Source: Helichrysum umbraculigerum
Taxonomy: Eukaryota; Streptophyta; Magnoliopsida; Asterales; Asteraceae
Length of the DNA: 64,000 bases
NCBI GenBank assembly: GCA_949592205.1
Contig: CATIUR010000003.1
Span: forward strand, 17,818,501 to 17,882,500
Direction of reading: 5' to 3'
Of this stretch, positions 11,833 to 21,916 are shown one piece after another; position 1 is the stretch's first letter; each line of letters starts with the position of its first letter. A model generated the notes under the pieces. That model had not been told where the DNA came from. It was given only the letters and a program-made list of their open reading frames with translations, and made no database searches. The position numbers were made by a program, and so were the translations under genes.

Positions 11833-13087
11833 TGTGACAACCGACAAATTAAGGTTAACGTTTACCTCTAATTAAAACGTCATTACTTGTATTTAGTATG
11901 TATTTAGGCTAAATACTTGATGCATCTCACATACGTAATTATTTAAAATTACGCAAAACCATCGGACGATTCCGACAACTACGAACGTTGGTGATAAAAA
12001 CTTTTATAAATAACTCGTAACTATTTTAGTAGTTATTTATTTATTATTATTATGCTAGGATATAGCATAACGATACGGAGAAATTTGAATCAAACGAATG
12101 CGATTTCAACTAAACGCGACAACAATTCGATAATGCGATTTAAAACAAAACGAACTATCGTTAATAAACGATATCAATGAAATTTGGAAATTATAATTCC
12201 TAACACGCTAAATCTACCTTAAATTGTCCTAATTCACCTAGCTTACCCTTAATTAATCAACATTTACCACTAACGACCAAAATATCTATGTTTTAAGGCT
12301 AATGAGGGGACAAAGAACATCACACACCATACTCCCCCCTCTCCCCCTTGTTTTGCCGGCCTCCATACACCCCCACCATACCCTCACTTTTTTTTCACTT
12401 CATCACTCCACCAACATTTCACACTCCACTATTTCTCTCAATCATCTTCATCATCTTCAACCACCTTCAACCATATTAATCTATCATCATCTTCCTCTTC
12501 TTCATCAAGAACAAGAGCTAGCTAGGATCAAAGGTAGAAGCAAGTTCTCTTTCTTTTCTTCATCTTTCCAACCTCATCATTGTAAGGATCACTCTTTGAT
12601 TTCATAATTTTCATAGATTTTTATGCTAGATGTTCACTAACTTAAGATCTTAACTTAAAATATGCTAAAAATCATAATCTATTTAGTTTTAAAATATTAT
12701 ATAAACTTTTGAACTTAAAACGGAAACTGAAGACGAAAATCATGACATAATAACTTGAGATATACACTACCAAAATGAGTGATTCTTAAGCTGAAAGTTA
12801 CTTTAAGATGTTAGCTTTCAAACCCAAGTGGTCTCATGCATTTTGGACAAGTTTTGATACCCCAAATCGTTTTATGAGAACAAGTGTCAAATCTGTTTTC
12901 TTGAGTCAAATCTGGACCTTACTTTGAGTGGTTATAACTTTTTATCTACAATTCCGAAAAGCATGAATCTTTTTCCTAAAGATCACATTTTCTGTTAGCT
13001 TTAAAAGTTGTATTTTCTCATTTCATGTGAAACACCCCAATATTTTTCATGTATTTATTTTAGCTATTAAAGTAATTTTGTTAAACT

Positions 13088-13264
13088 GTGACCAAATCGC
13101 GCCTCTATATATCACAATCGCGTCGCTATCTTCATTAAGATCGCGCCTCAACTCAGAACAATCACGTCGCAATTCATATTTAGAATCGCGCCGCAATCAC
13201 TCTTCATCGCGTCGCAATTTGTTGAAGATCGCGTCGCAATATGTTATAATCGCTTCGCGATTCA
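13088..13264. repeat. TCGCG(C/T)CGC repeat cluster near the 3' end of LTR A
   Basis: About nine variants of (A)TCGCG(T/C)CGCAA are separated by 10-25 AT-rich bases. Homologous clusters lie at 19980-20155 and 26870-27045. A second, shorter set, an inverted pair of TCGCGCCGCGA units around ATCTATAGAT, lies near the other end of each LTR (14707-14753 in A). So each LTR carries the motif at both ends. Confidence 0.8.
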
Positions 13265-14350
13265 AGTCTGGACAGAACTAAAACAAACAGATTCGCAGCC
13301 TGTCCAAAATGTATACCAACCAAATTTCCGCAACAATTTATGAACCAAAACCTGTGCACATTTATTTTCATCAACACATGTAATTCATTTGACAAGAGAA
13401 TCCAAATCCAATTCTCTTATACAACTAGGTTTATACCAAATTCACTTAACACATACTACACTTTATATTCAAAACAAAATAAGTATTGTAACCATACCAA
13501 CTATTAACCCAAAATATTGATATGGTATGAACATTTACATACCATTATAATAACTTTAAACAACAACTTCAAGTGACAAAACAACTTATATCATAATTTT
13601 ACAAAAGATGGGGTATTGGCAAGATAGAGCATGATTTAGAGAACACGAGTTAATACCCAAAAAGCAAGCAATCCACCTCTAACTTCCAACCGCTTTCTTG
13701 CCCAAATCCCCTTGTGAACCACTAGCTTCACCTAAAACATTTAAATTATACAACGGTAAGCAAAACGCTTAGTAAGTAATGAAATACAATCACATGTAAT
13801 AATGATAATTTAGCTAAGGATCCTTAACCGCCCATGCTAGTTGTATACTACTAGCAATCACACGAGCCTATGGCCGCAACCATTACTCGCACAAAGCCGT
13901 TAGCAAATGACCGAAGCCATTCCTAACCCATGTTCATGTAATCCAAAACTTACCTTGCGATTGCCCTAGTGATTTACTTGTACCACCTTCAATTTCTTTA
14001 ACACCTAATCACATAAACATATAACATATAATTACACTTTGCACTTAATAATACCCTTTATCAATTTAATCCAATATTCTTACATTAATACCATTGTTAA
14101 TAGATTCAATGATACTAATCACCATTTCATCATATGCACATGTATAATGATTCTATTATTCATCTCCTTCACCACTTTAATTAACAACATAACACTTTTC
14201 TTTAGAACCACAATTCATGTGCATATTTACAATTTTATCATTTTATCATCTTCTTTCTTTCAACACAATTCTCAGGGATATATTATGATCATTATCATGT
14301 TTATTTGCTAATTCATCATTATTTAAATCCATTATCAACTTCTACAAAAA

Positions 14351-14496
14351 CTTAGGGTTTCATTCAAACCCTAACTTAAATTCATCCTACAATTTTCATA
14401 ATATGTTTATTTAACATATATACGACTTTTATACACTAATTACTTACTCAGAAATCAATTATCATAAACTTAGGGTTTATATACTCAAACCCTAAC
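14351..14496. promoter_or_regulatory. Two inverted telobox pairs in LTR A
   Basis: TTAGGGTTT and AAACCCTAA face each other across 5 and about 9 bases at 14352-14374 and 14470-14494. AAACCCTAA is the plant telobox, a known binding site for TRB-type Myb proteins in promoters. The same pairs occur in LTR B (about 21240-21386) and LTR C (about 28130-28276). A regulatory role is inferred. Confidence 0.5.
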
Positions 14497-14980
14497 ACAT
14501 AATTTAAACAACAACAAGATGTAATTATACCTTATAGTTGCTTAGAAGATGATTATGGAGTAAGTAGGATAATTATCCACTAGAATAATGTATGGAATGA
14601 CCCTAGACTACCAAAATCGCCATATGAACAGAGGAAATTGAAGTTTGAGTGATTTTGGGGAAATAATCGAGTCTGGAAGCTGTTAGAGCTTAAAACCCGT
14701 TTCTGGAGCTGCACTAATCGCGCCGCGACCATCTATAGATCGCGTCGCGATCTCTTTCTAAACAGGCCCAGCATTTTCATTTTATTACATATCTAGCCCA
14801 AACTTTGTACACTTCCTACTACATATATAACTATGTATAATACATGAAATAATATATCTATAATTCAAGTAATGTAATACATATACATATGTAATACACA
14901 TAATCAATTTATATAACACATATATATGTATAATTTTATAATTTTATATTATTTAGAACTTACGAAAATTGGATGTTACA

Positions 14981-14995
14981 ACTATCCTCCACCAA
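14981..14995 (-). other. Polypurine tract next to LTR A
   Basis: Minus-strand TTGGTGGAGGATAGT directly abuts the LTR start TGTAACATCC and lies just past the Gag-Pol stop codon (14997-14999). It is the expected plus-strand primer site. Confidence 0.7.
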
Positions 14996-14996
14996 T

Positions 14997-17900
14997 TTAG
15001 GATTGTGTCCTCACAATCCAGTCCTGGTACAGCGAAGGATAGAAATGAATAACTTCTTCTTCCGGTTCCCACGTGATTTCAGAACCTTTGCGATGCTTCC
15101 ATTGGACTTTGAACATTCTAAGATCTTTATTCCTTAATTTAGTAACTTTTTCATCGAGAATAGAGACAGGTTGTTCAACATAATTCAGTTGATCATTAAC
15201 CTCAATTTCTTCCAATGGAATGTAAGTAGATTCATCAACCAGACATTTTCGCAGAAAGGACACGTGGAAAGTATTATGAATTCCTACTAATTTGTCGGGT
15301 AGCTCAAGGCGGTAAGCTACATTTCCGACTCTAGCAAGGATTTTGAAAGGACCAATAAATCGCGGACCCAATTTGCCTCGCATTCTGAACCGAATTATTC
15401 CCTTCCATGGAGACACTTTCAACATAACTTTATCACCAACCTGAAACTCAATCGGACGCCTTCTATTATCAGCATATGACTTTTGTCGATCTTGGGCAGC
15501 TTTTAACCGTTCTCTAATTTGGTTAATCATTTCAGTGGTCAATTGAACAATGTCAGTGCTTCCCAATTCTTTCTGTCCGATTTCTCCCCAACAAATAGGA
15601 GTCCTACATTCTCTTCCATAGAGCATCTCGTAAGGTGACATTTTAATACTCGAGTGATAGCTGTTATTGTAAGAAAATTCTACCAATGGTAAATGTGTAT
15701 CCCAGCTACCACCAAAATCAATAACACACGCCCTTAACATGTCTTCTAGAGTCTTAATGGTTCTTTCACTCTGGCCGTCTGTTTGAGGGTGATAGGCGGT
15801 GCTAAAATTGACACGAGTGCCCATAGATTCCTGAAATTTCGTCCAGAAACGTGAAGTGAATCTAGTATCTCTATCGGAAACAATAGATACAGGAGTACCA
15901 TGACGAGCAACAACTTCACGTATGAATAATTCTGCAAGTGCTTCTGAAGAGAAAGTTTCTTTAATTGGTAAGAATAAAGCACTTTTGGTTAAACGATCTA
16001 CAATCACCCAAATTGCGTCATGCTGGCGTTGCGTTTTAGGCAATTTGGTGATGAAATCCATTGTAATATGCTCCCACTTCCAAACATGTATTTCTAATGG
16101 TTGTAATTTACCATAAGGTATCTGATGTTCTGCTTTTACCTGTAGGCAAGTTAAGCATTTTTCAACATATTTCACAATTTCTCTTTTCATACCTGGCCAC
16201 CAGAAGTTTGATTTTAAATTACGATACATCTTAGTAGCACCAGGATGAATAGAATATCGAGATTTATGAGATTCATCAAGCAACATCTTCTTTAACTCGA
16301 TCGAGTTAGGAATCCAGATTCTTCCATATCTTGTCTTTAACCCACGAGAGTCATCAACAAAATTTTGAACTTGACCTTTAATGCGTTCAGAATTAAAATC
16401 ACCTTTTTGCCAAGCTTCCAATTGTGCACGTTTGATTTGATCAAGTAAATCTGGAACAACAGTGATTCTGAGAGATTTAACCACCAATGGCGACTGAATA
16501 GCTTTCCGGCTAAGTGCATCAGCAACAACATTAGCTTTTCCAGGATGATAAAGAATTTCACAATCATAGTCTTTCACTAGATCAAGCCAACGCCGCTGCC
16601 TCATATTTAAATCCCGCTGATCGAAAAAGTATTTGAGACTTTTATGATCAGTGTAAATAATACACTTCACGCCATAAAGATAATGCCTCCAAAGCTTTAA
16701 GGCAAAAACAACCGCCGCCAACTCAAGATCATGAGTTGGATAATTCTTTTCGTGATCCTTAAGCTGTCTAGATGCATAAGCAATTACCTTGCCACGTTGC
16801 ATTAAGACACAGCCTAAACCATTATAAGAAGCATCACAGAATACAACCATATCTTCAGTACCATCAGGAAGTACTAAGATAGGTGCTTGACTAAGCAGTT
16901 GTTTAAGAATATGGAAAGCTTGATTAGCTTGCTCGTTCCACTCAAACTTAACATTCTTTCTGGTGAGTTTAGTGAGAGGAGTAGCAATCTTTGAGAAATC
17001 CTGGATAAAACGTCTGTAGTACCCAGCTAATCCCAAGAAACTTCTAACTTCAGTAGGAGTAGTTGGAGGTTCCCATTTCAGAACTGCTTCAATCTTAGCA
17101 GGATCAACTTTAATTGCCTGATCATTTATTACATGCCCCAGAAATTGAACTTCTCGCAACCAGAATTCACACTTTGAGAATTTAGCATAAAGCCTTTCAG
17201 TTCTCAAAATTTGCAACATTTGTCTTAGATGAATTTCATGCTCACCAGCTGATTTAGAATAGATAAGAATATCGTCAATAAATACAATTACAGACTTATC
17301 GAGTAAAGGTCGACATACCCGATTCATAAGGTCCATAAAAGCTGTTGGAGCATTAGTTAGACCAAAAGGCATCACCACAAATTCATAGTGTCCATATCGA
17401 GTTCTGAAAGCAGTTTTAGGCACATCATCATCACGAACTTTCAATTGGTGATAGCCTGAACGTAAGTCAATTTCGGAGAAATAACTAGCACCCTGTAACT
17501 GATCGAACAAATCATCAATCCTAGGTAAAGGATACCTATTCTTGATGGTTACTTTGTTCAATTCTCTATAATCGATATTCATTCTCATGGTGCCATCTTT
17601 CTTTTTAACGAAAAGTACAGGAGCTCCCCAAGGGGAACTACTTGGATGAATAAAACCCTTATCAAGTAATTCCTGCAGTTGTTTCATCAATTCTTGCATT
17701 TCTGAGGGAGCAAGTCTATAGGGAGTTTTAGCGATAGGAGTGGCTCCAGGTACCAAATCAATGCGAAATTCGACTTGTCTATCGGGTGGAATACCCGGTA
17801 GCTCGTCGGGGAATACATCTGGAAACTCATTTACTACAGGAATATCATCCAATATAGGGGCTGATTTCTGAGTATCTACCACATGTGCCAAAAAGGCGTG

Positions 17901-19532
17901 ACACCCATGTAGCAGATGACGTTTAGTACGAGCATAGGTACAGATAGATAAAGAAGATTCCCGCTTTTCACCATATATATCAACTATCTTACCACTAGGT
18001 GAGCTGACTCGAATAATCTTTTTCTCGCACTGGATAATAGCCTTATGCTGGCCTAACCAATCCATGCCTATTACAACGTCAAACTCGCCCATATTCATAG
18101 GAATCAGATTTATAACAAATGTTTCATCATCAATTTCAAGTTGACACCCACGGAAGACATTTACCACATATATAAATCTATTATCTGCCACCTCAACATC
18201 TAAAGGGGTATCTAATTTTGTGAGAGGAGTCGAGAAGTTTTGACTAAATCGTTCAGATATAAATGATCTTGAAGCACCAGAATCAAACAATATATAAGCT
18301 GGTTTCTGATTCACAAGAAAAGTACCTGTCAATACATCTGAAGCTTTTTGAGCTTCATCAGCAGTGATCTGAAAAGAACGAGGTCTGGATCTTTGAGGTT
18401 CATTTGGTTTTCTTTCCACATTAGCTCGAGGAACAAAAGGAGTAGACTGAGTCTTCATATCAGGACACTCAGCTCTGATATGACCAGGTTTATAACAGTT
18501 ATAACAAACTCGTAGTGGATTGGGACAATTGGTACTGAGATGACCTTCCTGTTTACATTTATAACAAGTAGGGGGTTTATAACGATAAATTCCATAATGC
18601 CTTTTGTGACAAATTTTACACTCAGGAGGAGGCGGTCCCCGCTTTTCATCAGATTTAGAACTGTCACCAGTTCTTGATTTCTTGGAAGGAGTGGAAGTGG
18701 TTTCAGCTTTTCGTTTGGAAATATCACGAAGTAACTCAAGTTCATGAAACCTAGCCTCGTCAACCATTTCTTCAAAGCTAACACATCTTTTAGGAGTTAT
18801 GAACTGTCGAATCTCCTTTTTCAGAACATTGTGAAAATGACCCATGAGCATCTTGGGATTAGACATATACTCAGGGCAGAAACGAGCTCGATCCAGAAAA
18901 ACACCAACCAACTCATTTACAGATTCGGTAGTTTGTTCCATAGAAAGGAATTCCCTACGAATCCTGTTCAATTTAGATTCTTGAGAATAAGCAGTTTGGA
19001 ACATTCGTCTAAAATCATTCCAGGACAATTGTTTAATGGCATCGTCACCCAGAGTACTACACTGTACTTCCCACCAACCCTTAGCACCAGATCGTAAAAG
19101 ATTAGCAGCAAAACGAACCTTCAATCTTTCAGGGCATTCAGTGGTGGCGAAAGCTCCTTCTACTTCAGAAATCCAACGGTAACACTTTATCGGATCCATC
19201 TCGCCATGATATTCAGGGGGATTACAAACAGAGAAATCTTTGCAACTGAATCGACGATTTTCATCAAGAGGAAGAATAGCAGGTGGAATAACACGAGGAG
19301 GTTCTTCTTCTTCTCTGGCTAAATCTCTTCTTTGAAATTCAGACATTACCACTTGCTGGACAGTTTCAGAAATTTGATTTAACATAGAAGAAAGGGTCGC
19401 TTCTTGAACACGTCCCACTTCTTCAGAATCGATAGATCGTAGATCGGCTAGAGATATTTTAGCTTCCCGACCAGGAGAATCAACTCTTTCGTGTCGTTCT
19501 CCCGTTTGGTCAGCCTGTTGTTCCTCAGTCAT
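14997..19532 (-). CDS. Chromovirus Gag-Pol polyprotein, uninterrupted (copy 1)
   Basis: 1511 residues in one frame, starting at the ATG 14 bases into the run atactgaaatag...cagtATG read in minus sense. Domains in order: Gag (retrotransposon gag fold about 105-240, with WWEVQ); a noncanonical zinc motif at 305-316 (CKIC..RH), its last Cys changed to Tyr; two CCHC knuckles at 323-336 and 343-356; aspartic protease (DSGA 417-420); reverse transcriptase about 625-805 (MPFGLTNAP, catalytic FIDD 751-754); RNase H about 897-1010 (D900, D962); integrase zinc HHCC about 1096-1130; integrase core with D1159, D1220 and E1256; GPY/F at about 1389-1396; a C-terminal chromodomain-like segment about 1455-1503. 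The element copies itself through RNA and would target chromatin through the chromodomain. All catalytic residues I can check are present, so the protein may be competent apart from the zinc-motif change. Confidence 0.95.
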   Translation of the reverse strand: MTEEQQADQTGERHERVDSPGREAKISLADLRSIDSEEVGRVQEATLSSMLNQISETVQQVVMSEFQRRDLAREEEEPPRVIPPAILPLDENRRFSCKDFSVCNPPEYHGEMDPIKCYRWISEVEGAFATTECPERLKVRFAANLLRSGAKGWWEVQCSTLGDDAIKQLSWNDFRRMFQTAYSQESKLNRIRREFLSMEQTTESVNELVGVFLDRARFCPEYMSNPKMLMGHFHNVLKKEIRQFITPKRCVSFEEMVDEARFHELELLRDISKRKAETTSTPSKKSRTGDSSKSDEKRGPPPPECKICHKRHYGIYRYKPPTCYKCKQEGHLSTNCPNPLRVCYNCYKPGHIRAECPDMKTQSTPFVPRANVERKPNEPQRSRPRSFQITADEAQKASDVLTGTFLVNQKPAYILFDSGASRSFISERFSQNFSTPLTKLDTPLDVEVADNRFIYVVNVFRGCQLEIDDETFVINLIPMNMGEFDVVIGMDWLGQHKAIIQCEKKIIRVSSPSGKIVDIYGEKRESSLSICTYARTKRHLLHGCHAFLAHVVDTQKSAPILDDIPVVNEFPDVFPDELPGIPPDRQVEFRIDLVPGATPIAKTPYRLAPSEMQELMKQLQELLDKGFIHPSSSPWGAPVLFVKKKDGTMRMNIDYRELNKVTIKNRYPLPRIDDLFDQLQGASYFSEIDLRSGYHQLKVRDDDVPKTAFRTRYGHYEFVVMPFGLTNAPTAFMDLMNRVCRPLLDKSVIVFIDDILIYSKSAGEHEIHLRQMLQILRTERLYAKFSKCEFWLREVQFLGHVINDQAIKVDPAKIEAVLKWEPPTTPTEVRSFLGLAGYYRRFIQDFSKIATPLTKLTRKNVKFEWNEQANQAFHILKQLLSQAPILVLPDGTEDMVVFCDASYNGLGCVLMQRGKVIAYASRQLKDHEKNYPTHDLELAAVVFALKLWRHYLYGVKCIIYTDHKSLKYFFDQRDLNMRQRRWLDLVKDYDCEILYHPGKANVVADALSRKAIQSPLVVKSLRITVVPDLLDQIKRAQLEAWQKGDFNSERIKGQVQNFVDDSRGLKTRYGRIWIPNSIELKKMLLDESHKSRYSIHPGATKMYRNLKSNFWWPGMKREIVKYVEKCLTCLQVKAEHQIPYGKLQPLEIHVWKWEHITMDFITKLPKTQRQHDAIWVIVDRLTKSALFLPIKETFSSEALAELFIREVVARHGTPVSIVSDRDTRFTSRFWTKFQESMGTRVNFSTAYHPQTDGQSERTIKTLEDMLRACVIDFGGSWDTHLPLVEFSYNNSYHSSIKMSPYEMLYGRECRTPICWGEIGQKELGSTDIVQLTTEMINQIRERLKAAQDRQKSYADNRRRPIEFQVGDKVMLKVSPWKGIIRFRMRGKLGPRFIGPFKILARVGNVAYRLELPDKLVGIHNTFHVSFLRKCLVDESTYIPLEEIEVNDQLNYVEQPVSILDEKVTKLRNKDLRMFKVQWKHRKGSEITWEPEEEVIHFYPSLYQDWIVRTQS

Positions 19533-19918
19533 CTTTATACTGAAATAGATATCAATGTTTAATATAACAGTTTATGTCTTTACAACTTTACTTTAATTAC
19601 AATTTGCAACAAATAACGGCTAACAATCATTATAATTTCTTCATCTTAACATCACGTGGGTTCAAAAGTTCCATAGAATGTCATATGATAATTACTGCGT
19701 TGGCCAGGCGCATTAATTACCATACCACATTCATACGTTGCCTAAGTTTCCACCTAACATCTTGATTCAGAAACTATAACAATATATTAACTGGATCACA
19801 ATATCAAATAATAATAGTAACACCTATCATGCTCAAATGCAACTACAGTGGTCTAAGTTCAAGTACCCTCCTAATGGTGGATACTCGAATCCCTTAAACC
19901 GATGCTCTGATACCAACT
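19533..19918 (-). other. 5' leader of chromovirus copy 1
   Basis: About 385 bp run from the PBS to the Gag start, without an ORF of note. It contains the motif CGTTGGCCAGGCG near 19698, also seen as CGTTGGCCAGACG near 51024 in the leader of the coding-free LTR element. That shared leader ties the two families together. Confidence 0.6.
19904..19915 (-). other. Primer-binding site (initiator Met tRNA), copy 1
   Basis: On the minus strand TGGTATCAGAGC begins three bases after the 3' end of LTR B. This is the standard plant iMet-tRNA primer site. The same sequence serves copy 2 at 26793-26804. Confidence 0.9.
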
Positions 19919-21870
19919 TGAAACATCCCAATATTTTTCATGTATTTATTTTAGCTATTAAAGTAATTTTGTTAAACTGTGACCAAATCGCGCCTCTATA
20001 ATTCACAATCGCGTCGATATCTTCATTAAGATCGCGCCTCAACTCAGAACAATCGCGTCGCAATTCATATTTAGAATCGCGCCGCAATCACTCTTCATCG
20101 CGTCGCAATTTGTTGAAGATCGCGTCGCAATATGTTATAATCGCATCGCGATTCAAGTCTGGACAGAACTAAAACAGACAGATTCGCAGCCTGTCCAAAA
20201 TGTGTACCAACCAAATTTCCGCAACAATTTATGAACCAAAACCTGTGCACATTTATTTTCAGCAACACATATAATTCATTTGAAAAGAGAATCCAAATCC
20301 AATTCTCTTATACAACTAGGTTTATACCAAATTCACTTAACACATACTACACTTTATATTCAAAACAAAATAAGTATTGTAACCATACCAACTATTAACC
20401 CAAAATATTGATATGGTATGAACATTTACATACCATTATAATAACTTTAAACAACAACTTCAAGTGACAAAACAACTTATATCATAATTTTACAAAAGAT
20501 GGGGTATTGGCAAGATAGAGCATGATTTAGAGAACACGAGTTAATACCCCAAAAGCAAGCAATCCACCTCTAACTTCCAACCGCTTTCTTGCCCAAATCC
20601 CCTCGTGAACCACTAGCTTCACCTAAAACATTTAAATTATACAACGGTAAGCAAAACGCTTAGTAAGTAATGAAATACAATCACATGTAATAATGATAAT
20701 TTAGCTAAGGATCCTTAACCGCCCATGCTAGTTGTATACTACTAGCAATCACACGAGCCTATGGCCGCAACCATTATTCGCACAAAGCCGTTAGCAAATG
20801 ACCGAAGCCATTCCTAACCCATGTTCATGTAATCCAAAACTTACCTTGCGATTGCCCTAGTGATTTACTTGTACCACCTTCAATTTCTTTAACACCTAAT
20901 CACATAAACATATAACATATAATTACACTTTGCACTTAATAATACCCTTTATCAATTTAATCCAATATTCTTACATTAATACCATTGTTAATAGATTCAA
21001 TGATACTAATCACCATTTCATCATATGCACATGTATAATGATTCTATTATTCATCTCCTTCACCACTTTAATTAATAACATAACACTTTTCTTTAGAACC
21101 ACAATTCATGTGCATATTTACAATTTTATCATTTTATCATCTTCTTTCTTTCAACACAATTCTCAGGGTTATATTATGATCATTATCATGTTTATTTGCT
21201 AATTCATCATTATTTAAATCCATTATCAACTTCTACAAAAACTTAGGGTTTCATTCAAACCCTAACTTAAATTCATCCTACAATTTTCATAATATGTTTA
21301 TTTAACATATATACGACTTTTATACACTAATTACTTACTCAGAAATCAATTATCATAAACTTAGGGTTTATATACTCAAACCCTAACACATAATTTAAAC
21401 AACAACAAGATGTAATTATACCTTATAGTTGCTTAGAAGATGATTATGGAGTAAGTAGGATAATTATCCACTAGAATAATGTATGGAATGACCCTAGACT
21501 ACCAAAATCGCCATATGAACAAAGGAAATTGAAGTTTGAGTGATTTTGGGGAAATAATCGAGTCTGGAAGCTGTTAGAGCTTAAAACCGTTTCTGGAGCT
21601 GCACTAATCGCGCCGCGACCATCTATAGATCGCGCCGCGATCTCTTTCTAAACAGGCCCAGCATTTTCATTTTATTACATATCTAGCCCAAATTTTGTAC
21701 ACTTCCTACTACATATATAACTATGTATAATACATGAAATAATATATCTATAATTCAAGTAATGTAATACATATACATATGTAATACACATAATCAATTT
21801 ATATAACACATATATATGTATAATTTTATAATTTTATATTATTTAGAACTTACAAAAATTGGATGTTACA
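19919..21870 (-). repeat. LTR B (middle LTR shared by both units)
   Basis: 1952 bp. It acts as 5' LTR for copy 1 and 3' LTR for copy 2. It differs from A and C by scattered point changes, such as TTTCATGTTTCAAG-side GGGATGTTTCA, and a one-base loss in the AAACCCG run near 21586. It has no TSD of its own. Same dyad and telobox content as LTR A. Confidence 0.9.
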
Positions 21871-21916
21871 ACTATCCTCCACCAATTTAGGATTGTGTCC
21901 TCACAATCCAGTCCTG

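Larger units (their letters stand above)
13028..14980 (-). repeat. LTR A (3' LTR of the tandem chromovirus)
   Basis: 1953 bp; minus-strand ends TGTAACATCC...GGGGTGTTTCA. It holds a cluster of TCGCGTCGC-type repeats at 13088-13264, one dyad pair near 14707-14753, and two inverted telobox pairs (14351-14376, 14469-14496). The stretch 13400-14340 is otherwise AT-rich with no gene. Confidence 0.9.

Noticed and set aside
14039..14311. A 90-residue ORF repeated identically in three places (also 20930 and 27819)
   Set aside because: It lies inside the three chromovirus LTRs, is AT-rich with low-complexity Ile/Phe/Asn content, and its conservation is that of the LTR copies themselves.
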